Counted from the stretch's first letter, positions 16,647-26,260 are shown. The stretch is 54,863 nucleotides of DNA from CAZWBR01 sp964404205 (GCA_964404205.1 CAYOJD010000009.1:1-54863); one strand, 5' to 3'. Notes: generated by a model from the sequence alone, not told the origin. Numbers and translations: made by a program.

Positions 16647-18284
16647 CTATTCCTGATCGGGAAGAAAATTGGGATACATGAAATCGTGTGCCGGGACAAA
16701 GGTTTCCTTAATGGTCCTTACCGAAGTCCAGCGCAGCATATTGAATACCGAACCGGCTTTGTCATTGGTTCCCGAACCGCGTGCTCCGCCAAATGGTTGC
16801 TGGCCAACAACGGCACCGGTAGGTTTGTCGTTGATGTAGAAATTACCGGCAGCATTTACCAGTTTACGGGTCATCATTTCGATAGCATATCGGTCCTGCG
16901 AGAAGATAGCACCTGTGAGGGCATACATCGATGTACCGTTGAGGGTATCCAATGTCTCTTCCAGTTTTTTGTCTTCATAAACATAAACGGTAACCACCGG
17001 CCCAAACAACTCCTCTTCCATGGTAATATATTTCGGATTGGTTGTTTTAATTACTGTTGGTTCAATGAAATAGCCTTCCGATTTATCGCATTTCCCGCCA
17101 AATATAACTTCGGCATCAGCATCCGTCCGGGCTTTGTCAATAAAGCTTTTTAGTTTGTTGAACGAAGCTTCGTCGATAACGGCATTGATGAAATTGGTGA
17201 AATCTTCGGGTGGCCCCATCTTCATCCGCTTCAGTTGGGCAACAATCATTTCCCAGGTCTTAGGCCAAAGGCTTTGAGGAATGTAAACCCGCGATGCAGC
17301 CGAGCATTTCTGTCCCTGATATTCAAAAGCACCACGGACAAAAGCAGTAGCTACCGCTTTTGCATCGGCTGCCGGATGGGCAAAAATGAAATCTTTACCT
17401 CCGGTCTCGCCAACGATACGCGGATATGATTTGTATTTGGCAATATTTTCGCCAATGCTTTTCCAAATATCCTGAAAAACGCCGGTTGAACCGGTGAAGT
17501 GGATGCCTGCAAAATCGGGGTGGCTGAAAATAACATCTCCGGCTGCAGGGCCTGATACGTAAACCAAATTGATGACACCGTCGGGCAAACCGGCCTCTCT
17601 GAGAATTTCCATGATAACGGCTGCCGAATAGATGGCTGTTTTGGAGGGTTTCCACACGGAAACATTTCCCATCATTACCGGAGCGACCGGGAGGTTCCCG
17701 GCAATAGAGGTAAAATTGAAGGGAGTCAGTGCAAACACAAAACCTTCGAGCGGGCGAAATTCATTGTAGTTCCACATGCCGGGATTGGAGCCTGGTTGCA
17801 TGGCATAGATATCAGTCATACACTTTACCCCGAAACGATAGAAATCAGCCATCTCGCAGGCAGCATCGATCTCGGCCTGAAATGCATTTTTCGACTGACC
17901 CAGCATGGTGGCAGCATTTATTGCCGCACGGTATGGGCCTGCAATCAAGTCGGCTGCCTTCAGGAATATAGCGGCGCGGTGCTGCCATGGTGTTTCTGAC
18001 CACTTCGACCGTGCAGCCAATGCGGCATCGATAGCAGCCGTTACATGGCTTTTATCTCCCTGATGGTAATACCCTAAAAGATGTTTCAAATCATGCGGGG
18101 GCCTAATCTCTACTTTATGGCCGGTCCTCACCTCTTTGCCATCGATATACATAGGTAAATCGACAACGTTCGACCGCATTTCGGCCAATTTGGCTTGCAA
18201 GGCTTTGCGTTCCGGCGAACCCGGAGCATAACTTTTGACCGGCTCATTAACGGGTTCCGGTACATTGTAAAATCCGATTGACAT
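16647..18284 (-). CDS. pruA: L-glutamate gamma-semialdehyde dehydrogenase (P5C dehydrogenase)
   Basis: NAD-dependent enzyme of proline catabolism that oxidises glutamate semialdehyde (from pyrroline-5-carboxylate) to glutamate. The 545 aa are typical for the stand-alone group rather than the PutA fusion. Aldehyde dehydrogenase motifs are intact: PFNFT (Asn190), FTGSTGVFQDI, the general base Glu293 in GETGGKD, and the nucleophile Cys327 in QGQKCSAASR. The C-terminal block PTGAVVGQQPFGGARGSG is the P5CDH signature. Monocistronic between its own terminator and a candidate -7 element; no proline dehydrogenase gene is nearby. Confidence 0.96.
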   Translation of the reverse strand: MSIGFYNVPEPVNEPVKSYAPGSPERKALQAKLAEMRSNVVDLPMYIDGKEVRTGHKVEIRPPHDLKHLLGYYHQGDKSHVTAAIDAALAARSKWSETPWQHRAAIFLKAADLIAGPYRAAINAATMLGQSKNAFQAEIDAACEMADFYRFGVKCMTDIYAMQPGSNPGMWNYNEFRPLEGFVFALTPFNFTSIAGNLPVAPVMMGNVSVWKPSKTAIYSAAVIMEILREAGLPDGVINLVYVSGPAAGDVIFSHPDFAGIHFTGSTGVFQDIWKSIGENIAKYKSYPRIVGETGGKDFIFAHPAADAKAVATAFVRGAFEYQGQKCSAASRVYIPQSLWPKTWEMIVAQLKRMKMGPPEDFTNFINAVIDEASFNKLKSFIDKARTDADAEVIFGGKCDKSEGYFIEPTVIKTTNPKYITMEEELFGPVVTVYVYEDKKLEETLDTLNGTSMYALTGAIFSQDRYAIEMMTRKLVNAAGNFYINDKPTGAVVGQQPFGGARGSGTNDKAGSVFNMLRWTSVRTIKETFVPAHDFMYPNFLPDQE

Positions 18285-18331
18285 AACTGACTGATATTTT
18301 TATAGAAACTGGAAACTGTTTGAACACCTTA

Positions 18332-18339
18332 CAAAGCTA
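18332..18339 (-). promoter_or_regulatory. candidate -7 element for pruA
   Basis: TAGCTTTG on the minus strand matches TAnnTTTG completely, 47 nt before the pruA ATG. A T-rich run lies upstream in the -33 zone, with no TTG. Confidence 0.4.
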
Positions 18340-18492
18340 TGGTATCGCAACTTTTTTTTTGCTAATAAATATCACCTTTGCAAAAGTTCCCTGAAAAACA
18401 GCCCTATTTTCCCTGAAAATGATCTGTGCGTAACACGATTAATTAAATTTATTACTTTTATTTGCACAATTAAGTTCAATTCGCGGATTCAG

Positions 18493-20586
18493 ATGCCAAA
18501 GTTTCTTCATTTAGGTTTAAAAAGGGCCTACCCTAACGCTGATGCCCTGGAAATTAAACTGCTGCATATTCTTTTCTTTGCCATACTGGGAATGGCGGCG
18601 GTGAGCGTATCCGTTATTGTATCTTATTTTTACACCCTCTTCTCATCGGTTTATTATGTACATGCCGTATCGTTTTTAGCCATTTTTATTCTAATGGCTT
18701 ACTTTCTGAAAATCGGGAAGAAAGCTATTGCCATCAATGCGCTGAACCTGATTGTAGTACCAGTTTACCTCCTGTTTGTCTCTTCTCAGTTTGCACTCTT
18801 TCCGCCTGAGCGATCGTTCTTTATGGAGATCGGGGTGTTGCTTCTCGCTTTTGCCGTATTCCTGTTTTATTCCGACCGGATTGGACAGGTTATCAGCTTT
18901 GTTGTGATATCGCTGATATTGCTCGTTGTACATACATTTTCCATTAGCAAGGGAAGCGATTTCTACCAAATTTTCTGGTCCGATTTCTACTTCAATATCA
19001 ACCCAATATATTTCTTCCTGATCATCACCCTGATAGGGACTTTGTTGTTTGCCCTCTTCAGAAACAGAATCAACAAGCTAACGGTCAGGATGAACCATAT
19101 CAAAGAGAATTACGGGCGCACCATTTATCTTTTTCCCGAAGGGATTATACAACTGAAGATTAGCCGCGATGAGCATGGCGAGCGAAACGGCTTGCTGGTT
19201 AAACACGTCAATCCAGCGTTCGAAGAGATTTTTGATGTACGCCATTCGGAGGTGAAAGGAAAAGATGCTTCTTACCTTTTTCAAAAACTCTTTAGGGACG
19301 AAGTCGACTGGCAGGAGCTCTTCCTTTCGGGCAAACGCATTCAGACTGAAATCCACATCCCCCACCTCGAAAAATGGTTCAGGGTTGTGGCCATTCCCCT
19401 CGATCAGGATAAGCTGATTGCCTATTTCGAGAACCTTACCGCTTCGAAATTAATACTTAACGACCTGCAAACCAGCAGGCATCGCTACAAATTGTTGCTC
19501 GAAACCATTCCCGACATCTTTTTTGTAATCGACAAAGATGGAACCTATGTCGACTACGTGGCCAAAACCGGCGAAGGGCTCGATATCAACGCCAACGAAA
19601 TCATTGGCAGTACCATTTTCGAGGTTGGCTTTTCCAAGAGGATGGTCAGGCAGGTTTTTCATTCCATCCAGACAGTGGTTAATCACGATACGATAGAGAC
19701 CATCGAATACGCGCTCGAAGTAGTGGGCAAAGGCTCCTGCTTTTTCGAAATGCGGATGGTAAAGCTCAACGACAATTCGGTAATGGCCATCTCGCGCGAT
19801 ATTACCAAGCAAAAATTAGCCCAGCAAGCCATCGAAGAGGCACGCAGAAAAGCCGAAGAGGCTGATTTGCTCAAGTCGGCCTTCCTCCAAAATATCTCAC
19901 ACGAAGTGCGCACACCGCTGAATGCTATTTTGGGTTTTTCAAACGTCATTCTCAACGACGAAGTGTCGCGCAGCGAACGAATCAATTTCCTTCAGCTTAT
20001 TGTCCGCAACGGACAAATATTGCTGCATGTCTTCAACGACACCATCAAGCTTTCGCGCATCCAGAGTGGATTGATGACGGTCAACAAGCAGCTTTTTAAT
20101 ATCAATGGACTGATAACCGACCTGAACCGCCAGTTTTCGTACGAAAAGGAGCAGCTTGGAAAAAAACACATTGCCCTTAAGGTCAGCAAGGGGAACGACA
20201 ATCCTAAATTTTCGGTATATACCGACGGGCAGAAGATCAAAGACATTATGGAAAGCCTAATCGATAACGCAATCAAATTTACCCGCGAAGGCGAAGTCGA
20301 GTTCGGTTATCAGATGATTGGCAGTTCTACGCTCGAATTCTATGTTCAAGATACCGGAATTGGAATCCCGTCGGATAAATTCGATGAAATCTTTGAACGT
20401 TTCCACCAGCTCGACTCCAGCATGACCCGTGAATATGGCGGAACGGGCATCGGTTTGTCGCTGGCCCGCGATTTCGCCAATATGCTTGGCAGCAAAATCA
20501 GGGTCGAATCGACCATCGGGAAGGGGTCACGTTTTTCATTTGTCATCGCCATTGAAGCCGGTTCCGGCCATTTGAGAATCGTATAA
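18493..20586 (+). CDS. membrane-bound PAS sensor histidine kinase
   Basis: A 697-aa protein. About six membrane helices (22-190) are followed by one PAS-like domain (about 205-320) and a second (about 330-445) ending in the typical VMAISRDITKQKLAQ linker. The dimerisation domain has the phospho-acceptor His470 in QNISHEVRTPLNAIL. The ATPase domain shows the N-box (LIDNAIKFTREG, 589-600), G1 (DTGIGIP, 620-626) and G2 (GGTGIGLSLARD). There is no receiver domain and no response regulator gene beside it, so it is an orphan kinase. Signal unknown. Confidence 0.95.
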   Translation: MPKFLHLGLKRAYPNADALEIKLLHILFFAILGMAAVSVSVIVSYFYTLFSSVYYVHAVSFLAIFILMAYFLKIGKKAIAINALNLIVVPVYLLFVSSQFALFPPERSFFMEIGVLLLAFAVFLFYSDRIGQVISFVVISLILLVVHTFSISKGSDFYQIFWSDFYFNINPIYFFLIITLIGTLLFALFRNRINKLTVRMNHIKENYGRTIYLFPEGIIQLKISRDEHGERNGLLVKHVNPAFEEIFDVRHSEVKGKDASYLFQKLFRDEVDWQELFLSGKRIQTEIHIPHLEKWFRVVAIPLDQDKLIAYFENLTASKLILNDLQTSRHRYKLLLETIPDIFFVIDKDGTYVDYVAKTGEGLDINANEIIGSTIFEVGFSKRMVRQVFHSIQTVVNHDTIETIEYALEVVGKGSCFFEMRMVKLNDNSVMAISRDITKQKLAQQAIEEARRKAEEADLLKSAFLQNISHEVRTPLNAILGFSNVILNDEVSRSERINFLQLIVRNGQILLHVFNDTIKLSRIQSGLMTVNKQLFNINGLITDLNRQFSYEKEQLGKKHIALKVSKGNDNPKFSVYTDGQKIKDIMESLIDNAIKFTREGEVEFGYQMIGSSTLEFYVQDTGIGIPSDKFDEIFERFHQLDSSMTREYGGTGIGLSLARDFANMLGSKIRVESTIGKGSRFSFVIAIEAGSGHLRIV

Positions 20587-20627
20587 CCGGTAACACTCCC
20601 CACTGAAGCCCCCGTTTATCATTGGGG

Positions 20628-21221
20628 TCAAAGATTGGTAAAGACTATCTCGAAATCCATTTTTAACGGGATTTTACCGGTCCATTGGCCTGCAAATGTC
20701 TCTGTCTGAAATGTTGAAATGTTGATAAGGGTCAATTTGAAATCCATTTTCAATTCCCGAATAAATGGCTTTATTTGAAAGATTACCTTACTATTGGGTT
20801 GAACAAGGGTCTCACTTCCGGTGTATGTCACGAAGCTTTCTTTTCTTTCAACACAGTTTGAAATGGGCCACTTCTGGGATCCCAACTCTATTTGGTCTGC
20901 AATATCGACAGGCACGGCAACCAACTGAAGGTCGACGATGTGATTTAAAATCATGGAGTCGATGCCCGAAAATTGAGAACTCTCGTCGATTTCGGAGCTT
21001 GGAACATAATTGAAAGTTTGTACTATGCCCGATTGGTTGAGAAATTCGATTGCCGAAACAGGCATGTAATACTCTTTTTTATCACTTTGGGATGTCTTCA
21101 GAAATTCGATTTTCACAAACGAATAGTCGGCAGTCCGGCTTATCTCCGTCAAATCATCGTTGCTGCATGAAAATACGATTCCTACTAAAAGTAACAGCAA
21201 TACAAAATTTGTTTGTTTCAT
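20628..21221 (-). CDS. hypothetical lipoprotein, 197 aa
   Basis: Signal with lipobox VFSC (Cys19), then a Ser/Asn/Asp-rich start of the mature part, as in Bacteroidetes lipoproteins that reach the outer membrane surface. The body is beta-rich with no known motif. It stands alone, convergent with the sensor kinase (41-bp gap) and preceded by a 600-bp region without genes. No function can be given. Confidence 0.75.
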   Translation of the reverse strand: MKQTNFVLLLLLVGIVFSCSNDDLTEISRTADYSFVKIEFLKTSQSDKKEYYMPVSAIEFLNQSGIVQTFNYVPSSEIDESSQFSGIDSMILNHIVDLQLVAVPVDIADQIELGSQKWPISNCVERKESFVTYTGSETLVQPNSKVIFQIKPFIRELKMDFKLTLINISTFQTETFAGQWTGKIPLKMDFEIVFTNL

Positions 21222-21765
21222 CAGACTAAGGGTTTATTTGGTTTAGTTCGCGGAACGGTTTACGTAGTGACTTCTGCTGCAGTACAATTGCTCTGAGTAA
21301 CATTATGTATCAACTTTTTTGCTCAGCATCTTGCTAATTGGCGCCAAGTGCTAAACTCGTTGGCAAGATAATCAAAAGCGATATGATATGAATCTTTTGA
21401 TGGTGGTTTTTTTAAATGAGACATCAAATCCCCCCTGCCCCCCTTTTCACAAAGGGGAAGTGAACCGCATGTTTTTTAAGCCCTCCTTTCGTAAAGGGGG
21501 AATATAAGGGGGATTTCTACAGTAACCGGCTTCTAAATAGCCGATATTTCTTTGCTTCGGTATAACGCAATACTATCGGCCTCCCTTTTCTATAGCCATT
21601 GGGATAGGGGAGATCGACTGGTCACGACATCACCTAAACACAGGCCAGATGATTCATAATCGACTCTATCTGATTGTCTTCCGTTCCTCTTCTGTGAGAG
21701 ATGGACCGTTAACTTTTGAGAGCAAGACCAGTATTTTTGAAATGAGATGAATTTCTCATCACAAG
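21222..21765. other. gene-free region of about 540 bp
   Basis: No credible reading frame was found on either strand. It contains a C/G-run palindromic element (21426-21516) and short AT-rich stretches. It must hold the promoter of the orphan lipoprotein gene, but I saw no clear TAnnTTTG there. No tRNA-like or riboswitch-like fold was recognised. Confidence 0.6.
21426..21516. repeat. imperfect palindromic intergenic element
   Basis: The ends AAATCCCCC (21426) and GGGGGATTT (up to 21516) are inverted copies. Inside are two smaller hairpins, CCCCTTT-tcac-AAAGGGG on the left and CTCCTTT-cgt-AAAGGGG on the right. About 90 bp, non-coding. The structure resembles the short palindromic repeats scattered between genes in many Bacteroidetes genomes; copy number cannot be judged from this window, which holds one copy. 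Confidence 0.6.
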
Positions 21766-21794
21766 AAAAAAGGGCCTTAAAAAAGCCCTTTTTT
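21766..21794 (-). terminator. intrinsic terminator of the murK-murQ unit
   Basis: AAAAAAGGGC (21766-21775) and GCCCTTTTTT (21785-21794) are a perfect 10-bp inverted repeat with a 9-nt loop, giving a U tract in either direction. It lies 32 bp past the murQ stop. Confidence 0.9.
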
Positions 21795-21826
21795 GGTTGA
21801 AGTTATTGACACAATTGATTTGGAAA

Positions 21827-22664
21827 CTAAATTTCGTTGCGTTTGGCGGCAATCAGCACTTCATTGACCGAGCCATGCAGCAGCAGCAGCCGTTTGGCTT
21901 TTACCTCATCGTAGCCCAGTTCTGCCATAATCATCCGGGCACCGCGGTGTACCAGCTTCTGGTTGGTGAGCTGCATATTGATCATTTTATTGCCTTTCAC
22001 CCGACCCAAACGGATCATCAGCGAAGTGGTAATCATATTGAGAATTAGCTTTTGCGATGTTCCCGATTTCATGCGTGTGCTTCCGGTCACAAATTCGGGG
22101 CCAACAATGGCTTCAATGGCCACATCGACATTGGCAGCCAAAATACTGCCGGGATTGTTGACGATGCAACCGGTAAGGATGCCATTCTCGCGTGCTTTTT
22201 TCACGGCTCCCACCACATAAGNNNNNNNNNNCATAAGGGGTTCGGCCCGAAGCAGCAATCCCCACTACGGTATCGAGCTTGTTGATTTCGTATTTCTGCA
22301 AATCGGCCCAGCCCATCTCTTCGTTGTCTTCGGCAGCTTCCACCGCTTTTCGGATGGCACGGTCGCCACCGGCAATCATCCCGATAACGAGGTCGTGGCC
22401 TACACCATAGGTGGGTGGAATTTCGGAAGCATCGAGAATCCCGAGCCTTCCACTGGTTCCGGCACCCAGATAGAAAAGCCTTCCCCCTTTTTTCATCCGC
22501 TGGTAGATGGCCTCTACCAACTTCTCGATTTGGGGAATGGCGTCGTAAACGGCCGGCATTACCTTTTTATCTTCTTCATGAATACTTAACAGCAACTCTT
22601 TCACCGATTTCTTCTCCAGATCGGTATAGAGAGAATCTTTTTCCGTGATACTTTCAGTGGCCAT
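21827..22664 (-). CDS. murQ: N-acetylmuramic acid 6-phosphate etherase, broken only by an assembly gap
   Basis: Cleaves the lactyl ether of MurNAc-6-P to give GlcNAc-6-P and D-lactate in the cytoplasm, a key step of wall recycling. The SIS fold is clear: YLGAGTSGRLGILDASEIPP (65-84), with Glu81 and Glu112 at the places of the two catalytic Glu of E. coli MurQ, then IAASGRTPY, and after the gap NNPGS and GSTRMKSGTSQKLILNM. The apparent frameshift comes from 10 Ns (22222-22231) placed between two copies of CATAAG. Removing the Ns and one copy gives 822 nt, 273 aa, with GRTPYVVGAV read straight through. So the gene is intact. It follows the kinase gene by 20 bp. Confidence 0.96.
22216..22237. 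other. scaffold gap of 10 N flanked by a 6-bp duplicate
   Basis: CATAAG (22216-22221), ten Ns (22222-22231), then CATAAG again (22232-22237). The flanking contig ends almost certainly overlap by these 6 bp, and no sequence is missing. Confidence 0.9.
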
Positions 22665-22684
22665 AAATTATCTTAATTAGTTCT

Positions 22685-23524
22685 TTATTTTTCAATGTGA
22701 TAGCTTACCAATCCGTCAATTGGATCTTTCATGATAACCGGCTCTGCCAGATGATGGTTTTTCAGTACCTCACTGAGCTGTTGGCGGAAATGCCAGGCTA
22801 CCGAACCGACAAACCCAATATTGTACTGTTGATAGTCGGGCAGCTTCATCAGGTTGCGTTCGACAAAAGCTGTAAAGTTGCGCAGCAAAAAACCGTTACA
22901 CCAGGGGTGGGCCATATTTTCGGAGAGGAACGGTACGAAAGTGGCCAGATACTGGTTTGGCCTTGCTTCGCGGTAAACACGGTTCAGCACCTCGTCGCGC
23001 GTAAACTGAAACCGTTGGGCAAATTTTGCGCGCAGTTCGTCAGGCATCATCTCTTTCAGGTAATCGCCAATTAACTGACGGCCCATAACGGCCCCGCTGC
23101 CTTCGTCGCCCAGGATAAAACCCAGTGGAGAGACATTGGCAGTCACCTTTTCGCCGTCCCAGCAACAACTGTTGGAGCCTGTCCCCATAATACAGACAAT
23201 TCCTTTGCGATGGCCAAAGAGGGCACGACAAGCACCTGTCATATCGCTGAAAACCGAAATATTAGCTTGAGGATAAAGTTGTTGAATGGCATCGCTCACG
23301 ATACGCCCTTTTTCGTCGTTGACGATTCCGGTACCATAAAACCAGACCTCGCTTACCGTTGTAGCGGTTTCAGGCAGTAATTTGGAGTACAATTCGTTGT
23401 AGATATCAGACGTACTCCTGAAAAAGGGGTTAATTCCGCCTGTATAAATCTCTTTCGGCCCTTCAGCCCTGCCCACCAGTTTCCAGGCGGTTTTGGTCGA
23501 GCCACTGTCAGCAATCAGTCTCAT
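22685..23524 (-). CDS. BadF-type amino-sugar kinase, probable MurNAc kinase
   Basis: ASKHA-fold kinase of 279 aa. The phosphate-1 loop is LIADSGSTKTAWKL at the N-terminus. The phosphate-2 region is IMGTGSNSCCW, and the typical LGDEGSGAVMG block of the BadF/BadG and GlcNAc kinase group follows. It would phosphorylate MurNAc and/or GlcNAc at O6. Sitting 20 bp upstream of murQ, it matches the MurK-MurQ pairing described for the Bacteroidetes species Tannerella forsythia, so MurNAc kinase is the best reading; GlcNAc kinase is the alternative. I chose the ATG at 23524; a GTG at 23536 would add four residues. Confidence 0.85.
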   Translation of the reverse strand: MRLIADSGSTKTAWKLVGRAEGPKEIYTGGINPFFRSTSDIYNELYSKLLPETATTVSEVWFYGTGIVNDEKGRIVSDAIQQLYPQANISVFSDMTGACRALFGHRKGIVCIMGTGSNSCCWDGEKVTANVSPLGFILGDEGSGAVMGRQLIGDYLKEMMPDELRAKFAQRFQFTRDEVLNRVYREARPNQYLATFVPFLSENMAHPWCNGFLLRNFTAFVERNLMKLPDYQQYNIGFVGSVAWHFRQQLSEVLKNHHLAEPVIMKDPIDGLVSYHIEK

Positions 23525-23639
23525 CTCTGTTATCACAGTTAGTTAGAAAATGCCCGCTGATGCATGAGGCATTTTGATGGGGTAAAGATAAATAATTCCA
23601 ATTATATTTTTAGGTATTATATAACATGTATTACCAATA

Positions 23640-23669
23640 TTGTCCATATTATTTTTCCGGTTATTTTTG
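23640..23669 (+). promoter_or_regulatory. promoter of the large rightward peptidoglycan operon
   Basis: TTG (23640-23642), 19-bp spacer, TATTTTTG (23662-23669): a full match to the Bacteroidetes -33/-7 pattern. The ATG of the first gene is 110 nt downstream. It lies in the divergent gap between murK and the GH9 gene. The best promoter match in the window. Confidence 0.65.
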
Positions 23670-23779
23670 TGAAGGCTGTCGACAACCAAAAACAATGGGA
23701 CAAAATGGCTGAAATTCCATCAGAAATTGATACTTTCAGCAAGCAGAGAAGTTGAACAGATCAACAAAACTAAACTAAT

Positions 23780-26260
23780 ATGAGACAAATTACACTGGCT
23801 ATCACCGCTTTGCTCCTTCCGCTTATCGGAATGGCCGATGGGGTCATCCGGATTAACCAGTTGGGTTATCTTCCCCAGTCGGTTAAAGTGGCTGTTTATT
23901 TGAGTGATGAAGATACGCAATTCGACACTTTCACCGTATATCAAACCCTTACCGGCGAAGCTGTTTTTTCGGGTAAAACGACCAAAGCCGACGGTACGGT
24001 TTGGGGCAAGAAAAGCGCCTACCGACTCGATTTCAGCAATTTAAAACACATCGGCGGCTTCTATATCCAGGCTGGCAACAGCCAGTCGCCCTCGTTTCGC
24101 ATTCATCAGGATGTGTACGACGGCACAGCCGATTATATCCTGACCTATATGCGCCAGCAGCGCTGCGGCTACAATCCCTACCTGAAGGATTCGTGCCATC
24201 TGCATGATGGTAAAATTGTTGATCATCCCACAAGAAGCGGCGAGGTGATTGATGCTACCGGAGGCTGGCACGATGCAACTGATTATCTGCAATATACTAC
24301 TACGTCGGCCAATGCGGTTTATCAACTGCTGTTCGCCTATCAGCAAAACCCATCGGCCTTTGGCGACCAGTATGGGGCCAATGGCGAGAGGGGGGCCAAC
24401 GGGATAGCCGATATCCTTGACGAAGCCCGCTGGGGGTTGGAGTGGCTGATAAAAATGAATCCATCGAAAGGCGAAATGTACAATCAGATTGCCGATGATC
24501 GCGATCACGCAGGGTTCAGGTTGCCCAACAAAGACACGGTATCGTACGGATTGGGAGACACTTACCGTCCGGTCTATTTTGTCACCGGCAAATCGCAGGG
24601 GCTGGGGAAATACAAGAACCGCACAACCGGAGTTTCGTCGACAGCCGGGAAGTTTGCCTCTTCGTTTGCCCTCGGTGCAGAAATATTCAAAAGCATCGAC
24701 CCTCAACTGTCAGAAAAAATGGCACTTAAAGCGGCCGATGCTTACCAGTTTGCTCTTTCGGACTTGGGCAATACGCAGACCGCCAGTGTAAAATCGCCTT
24801 ATATTTATGAAGAGGACAACTGGGTCGATGATATGGAGTTGGCAGCAGCAACGCTTCACCGGCTTACCGGCAAAGGCGAATATCTTGCCGAAGCCCGAAA
24901 ATGGGGAGAACTGGAACCTGTTACCCCATGGATGGAGTTGAACCGCGCCCGTCACTATCAATTCTATCCCTTTGTCAATCTGGGGCATGCATGGCTGGCG
25001 CAATCGACTGATCCGGCCGTTTCGGCGCCATTCAAGGCACTGATGAAACAGGGGTTGGAAAGTATCCGGGCCAGAGCCGATAAAGATCCCTTCCTCAACG
25101 GGATACCCTTGATATGGTGTTCGAACAATCTGGTTGCCGCTGCCATTACGCAGGCAAAACTTTACCGCAACATTACTGGCGACAACAGCTATCAGGAGAT
25201 GGAAGCGGCACTAACTGACTGGCTTTTTGGCTGTAACCCGTGGGGAACCTCGATGATTTGTGGTCTGCCGGCAGGTGGCGATAATCCGCAACACCCACAC
25301 TCTTCACTCACCCTTCATTTTAATGAGACCACCTTTGGAGGACTGGTCGACGGACCGGTTTACAACTCAATCTATTCCAATCTAATTGGGATTCAACTAA
25401 TGAAGCCTGATGATTATCCTACGTTTCAAAATGGAAAAGGTGTTTATCACGACGACATGGGCGACTATTCGACTAATGAGCCTACGATGGATGGCACCGC
25501 CAGCCTGAGCTACCTGCTCTCGTCGCTCGAGACGGAAAAGGAGAAAAGTTTAACTAACAATCAAACAATTGATTCACAGGGGGCCATAGTTCGATTAGAC
25601 CACCGAAAGAAAGCAGTATATCTGATATTCTCGGCCCACGACCGTTCGGAAGGAGGGCTTATAGTGGCCCAAACGTTGAAGAAAGAGAAGGCTAAAGGTT
25701 CTTTTTTCTTTACCGGTGAATTCTACACCAAAGCCGATAACAAGGCACTGATTGACCGGTTGATGGCAGACGGGCACTACCTTGGTGCCCATTCGAACGG
25801 ACATTTGCTCTACGCCGACTGGGACAAACGAGATTCGACGTTGATTACCAGCATGCAATTCACACAAGATATCAATGCCAATTATGATGCGATGAGCCGA
25901 TTGGGTATCAACAGGAGTCAGGCTGTAGCCTATCTCCCGCCCTACGAATGGTACAATCGCGAAACGGTGGATTGGTGCCGTCAGGTCGGATTGACGGTCA
26001 TCAACTTTACCCCCGGGATACGAACCAATGCCGATTACACGACCCCCGGGATGGCCAATTACCGCTCGTCGGAGCAGATTTTGGCTTCGCTGAAAGAATT
26101 TGAGCAAAATAAAAAAGATGGCCTCAATGGAGCTATCATCCTGATTCACATAGGAACAGAACCCAGTCGAACAGATAAATTTTACAATCGGCTGGGCGAA
26201 TTGCTACAGTGGCTGAAACAAAAAGGGTATGCTACTGAAAACCTGAAAAGTATCATGTAA
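23780..26260 (+). CDS. GH9 hydrolase fused to a polysaccharide deacetylase-like domain
   Basis: An 826-aa exported protein: signal peptide (1-18), Ig-like CelD_N domain (about 20-108), GH9 (alpha/alpha)6 catalytic domain (about 112-580), a short linker, and a NodB/CE4-like domain (about 608-826). GH9 residues are present: Asp165 and Asp168 in GGWHDATDY, and the acid Glu567 in GDYSTNEPTMDG. In the NodB part, motif 2 is intact (His671 and His675 in AHSNGH), but motif 1 TFDDG reads IFSAHD, and the RxPY motif has lost its Arg (LPPYEW). The domain is thus divergent or specialised. Though GH9 usually means endoglucanase, the locus deals with wall amino sugars, and GH9 also contains glucosaminidases, so the substrate is open. 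Confidence 0.88.
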   Translation: MRQITLAITALLLPLIGMADGVIRINQLGYLPQSVKVAVYLSDEDTQFDTFTVYQTLTGEAVFSGKTTKADGTVWGKKSAYRLDFSNLKHIGGFYIQAGNSQSPSFRIHQDVYDGTADYILTYMRQQRCGYNPYLKDSCHLHDGKIVDHPTRSGEVIDATGGWHDATDYLQYTTTSANAVYQLLFAYQQNPSAFGDQYGANGERGANGIADILDEARWGLEWLIKMNPSKGEMYNQIADDRDHAGFRLPNKDTVSYGLGDTYRPVYFVTGKSQGLGKYKNRTTGVSSTAGKFASSFALGAEIFKSIDPQLSEKMALKAADAYQFALSDLGNTQTASVKSPYIYEEDNWVDDMELAAATLHRLTGKGEYLAEARKWGELEPVTPWMELNRARHYQFYPFVNLGHAWLAQSTDPAVSAPFKALMKQGLESIRARADKDPFLNGIPLIWCSNNLVAAAITQAKLYRNITGDNSYQEMEAALTDWLFGCNPWGTSMICGLPAGGDNPQHPHSSLTLHFNETTFGGLVDGPVYNSIYSNLIGIQLMKPDDYPTFQNGKGVYHDDMGDYSTNEPTMDGTASLSYLLSSLETEKEKSLTNNQTIDSQGAIVRLDHRKKAVYLIFSAHDRSEGGLIVAQTLKKEKAKGSFFFTGEFYTKADNKALIDRLMADGHYLGAHSNGHLLYADWDKRDSTLITSMQFTQDINANYDAMSRLGINRSQAVAYLPPYEWYNRETVDWCRQVGLTVINFTPGIRTNADYTTPGMANYRSSEQILASLKEFEQNKKDGLNGAIILIHIGTEPSRTDKFYNRLGELLQWLKQKGYATENLKSIM

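Noticed and set aside
21827..22664. murQ as a true pseudogene or frameshift
   Set aside because: The break coincides with a 10-N gap between two CATAAG copies; merging them restores an exact open frame.
23564..23755. 63-codon plus-strand frame in the murK-GH9 gap
   Set aside because: It covers the promoter at 23640-23669 and has no family resemblance or good start context.
24001..24706. Several overlapping frames inside the GH9 gene on both strands
   Set aside because: All lie within the GH9 frame, which has continuous domain similarity and catalytic residues.
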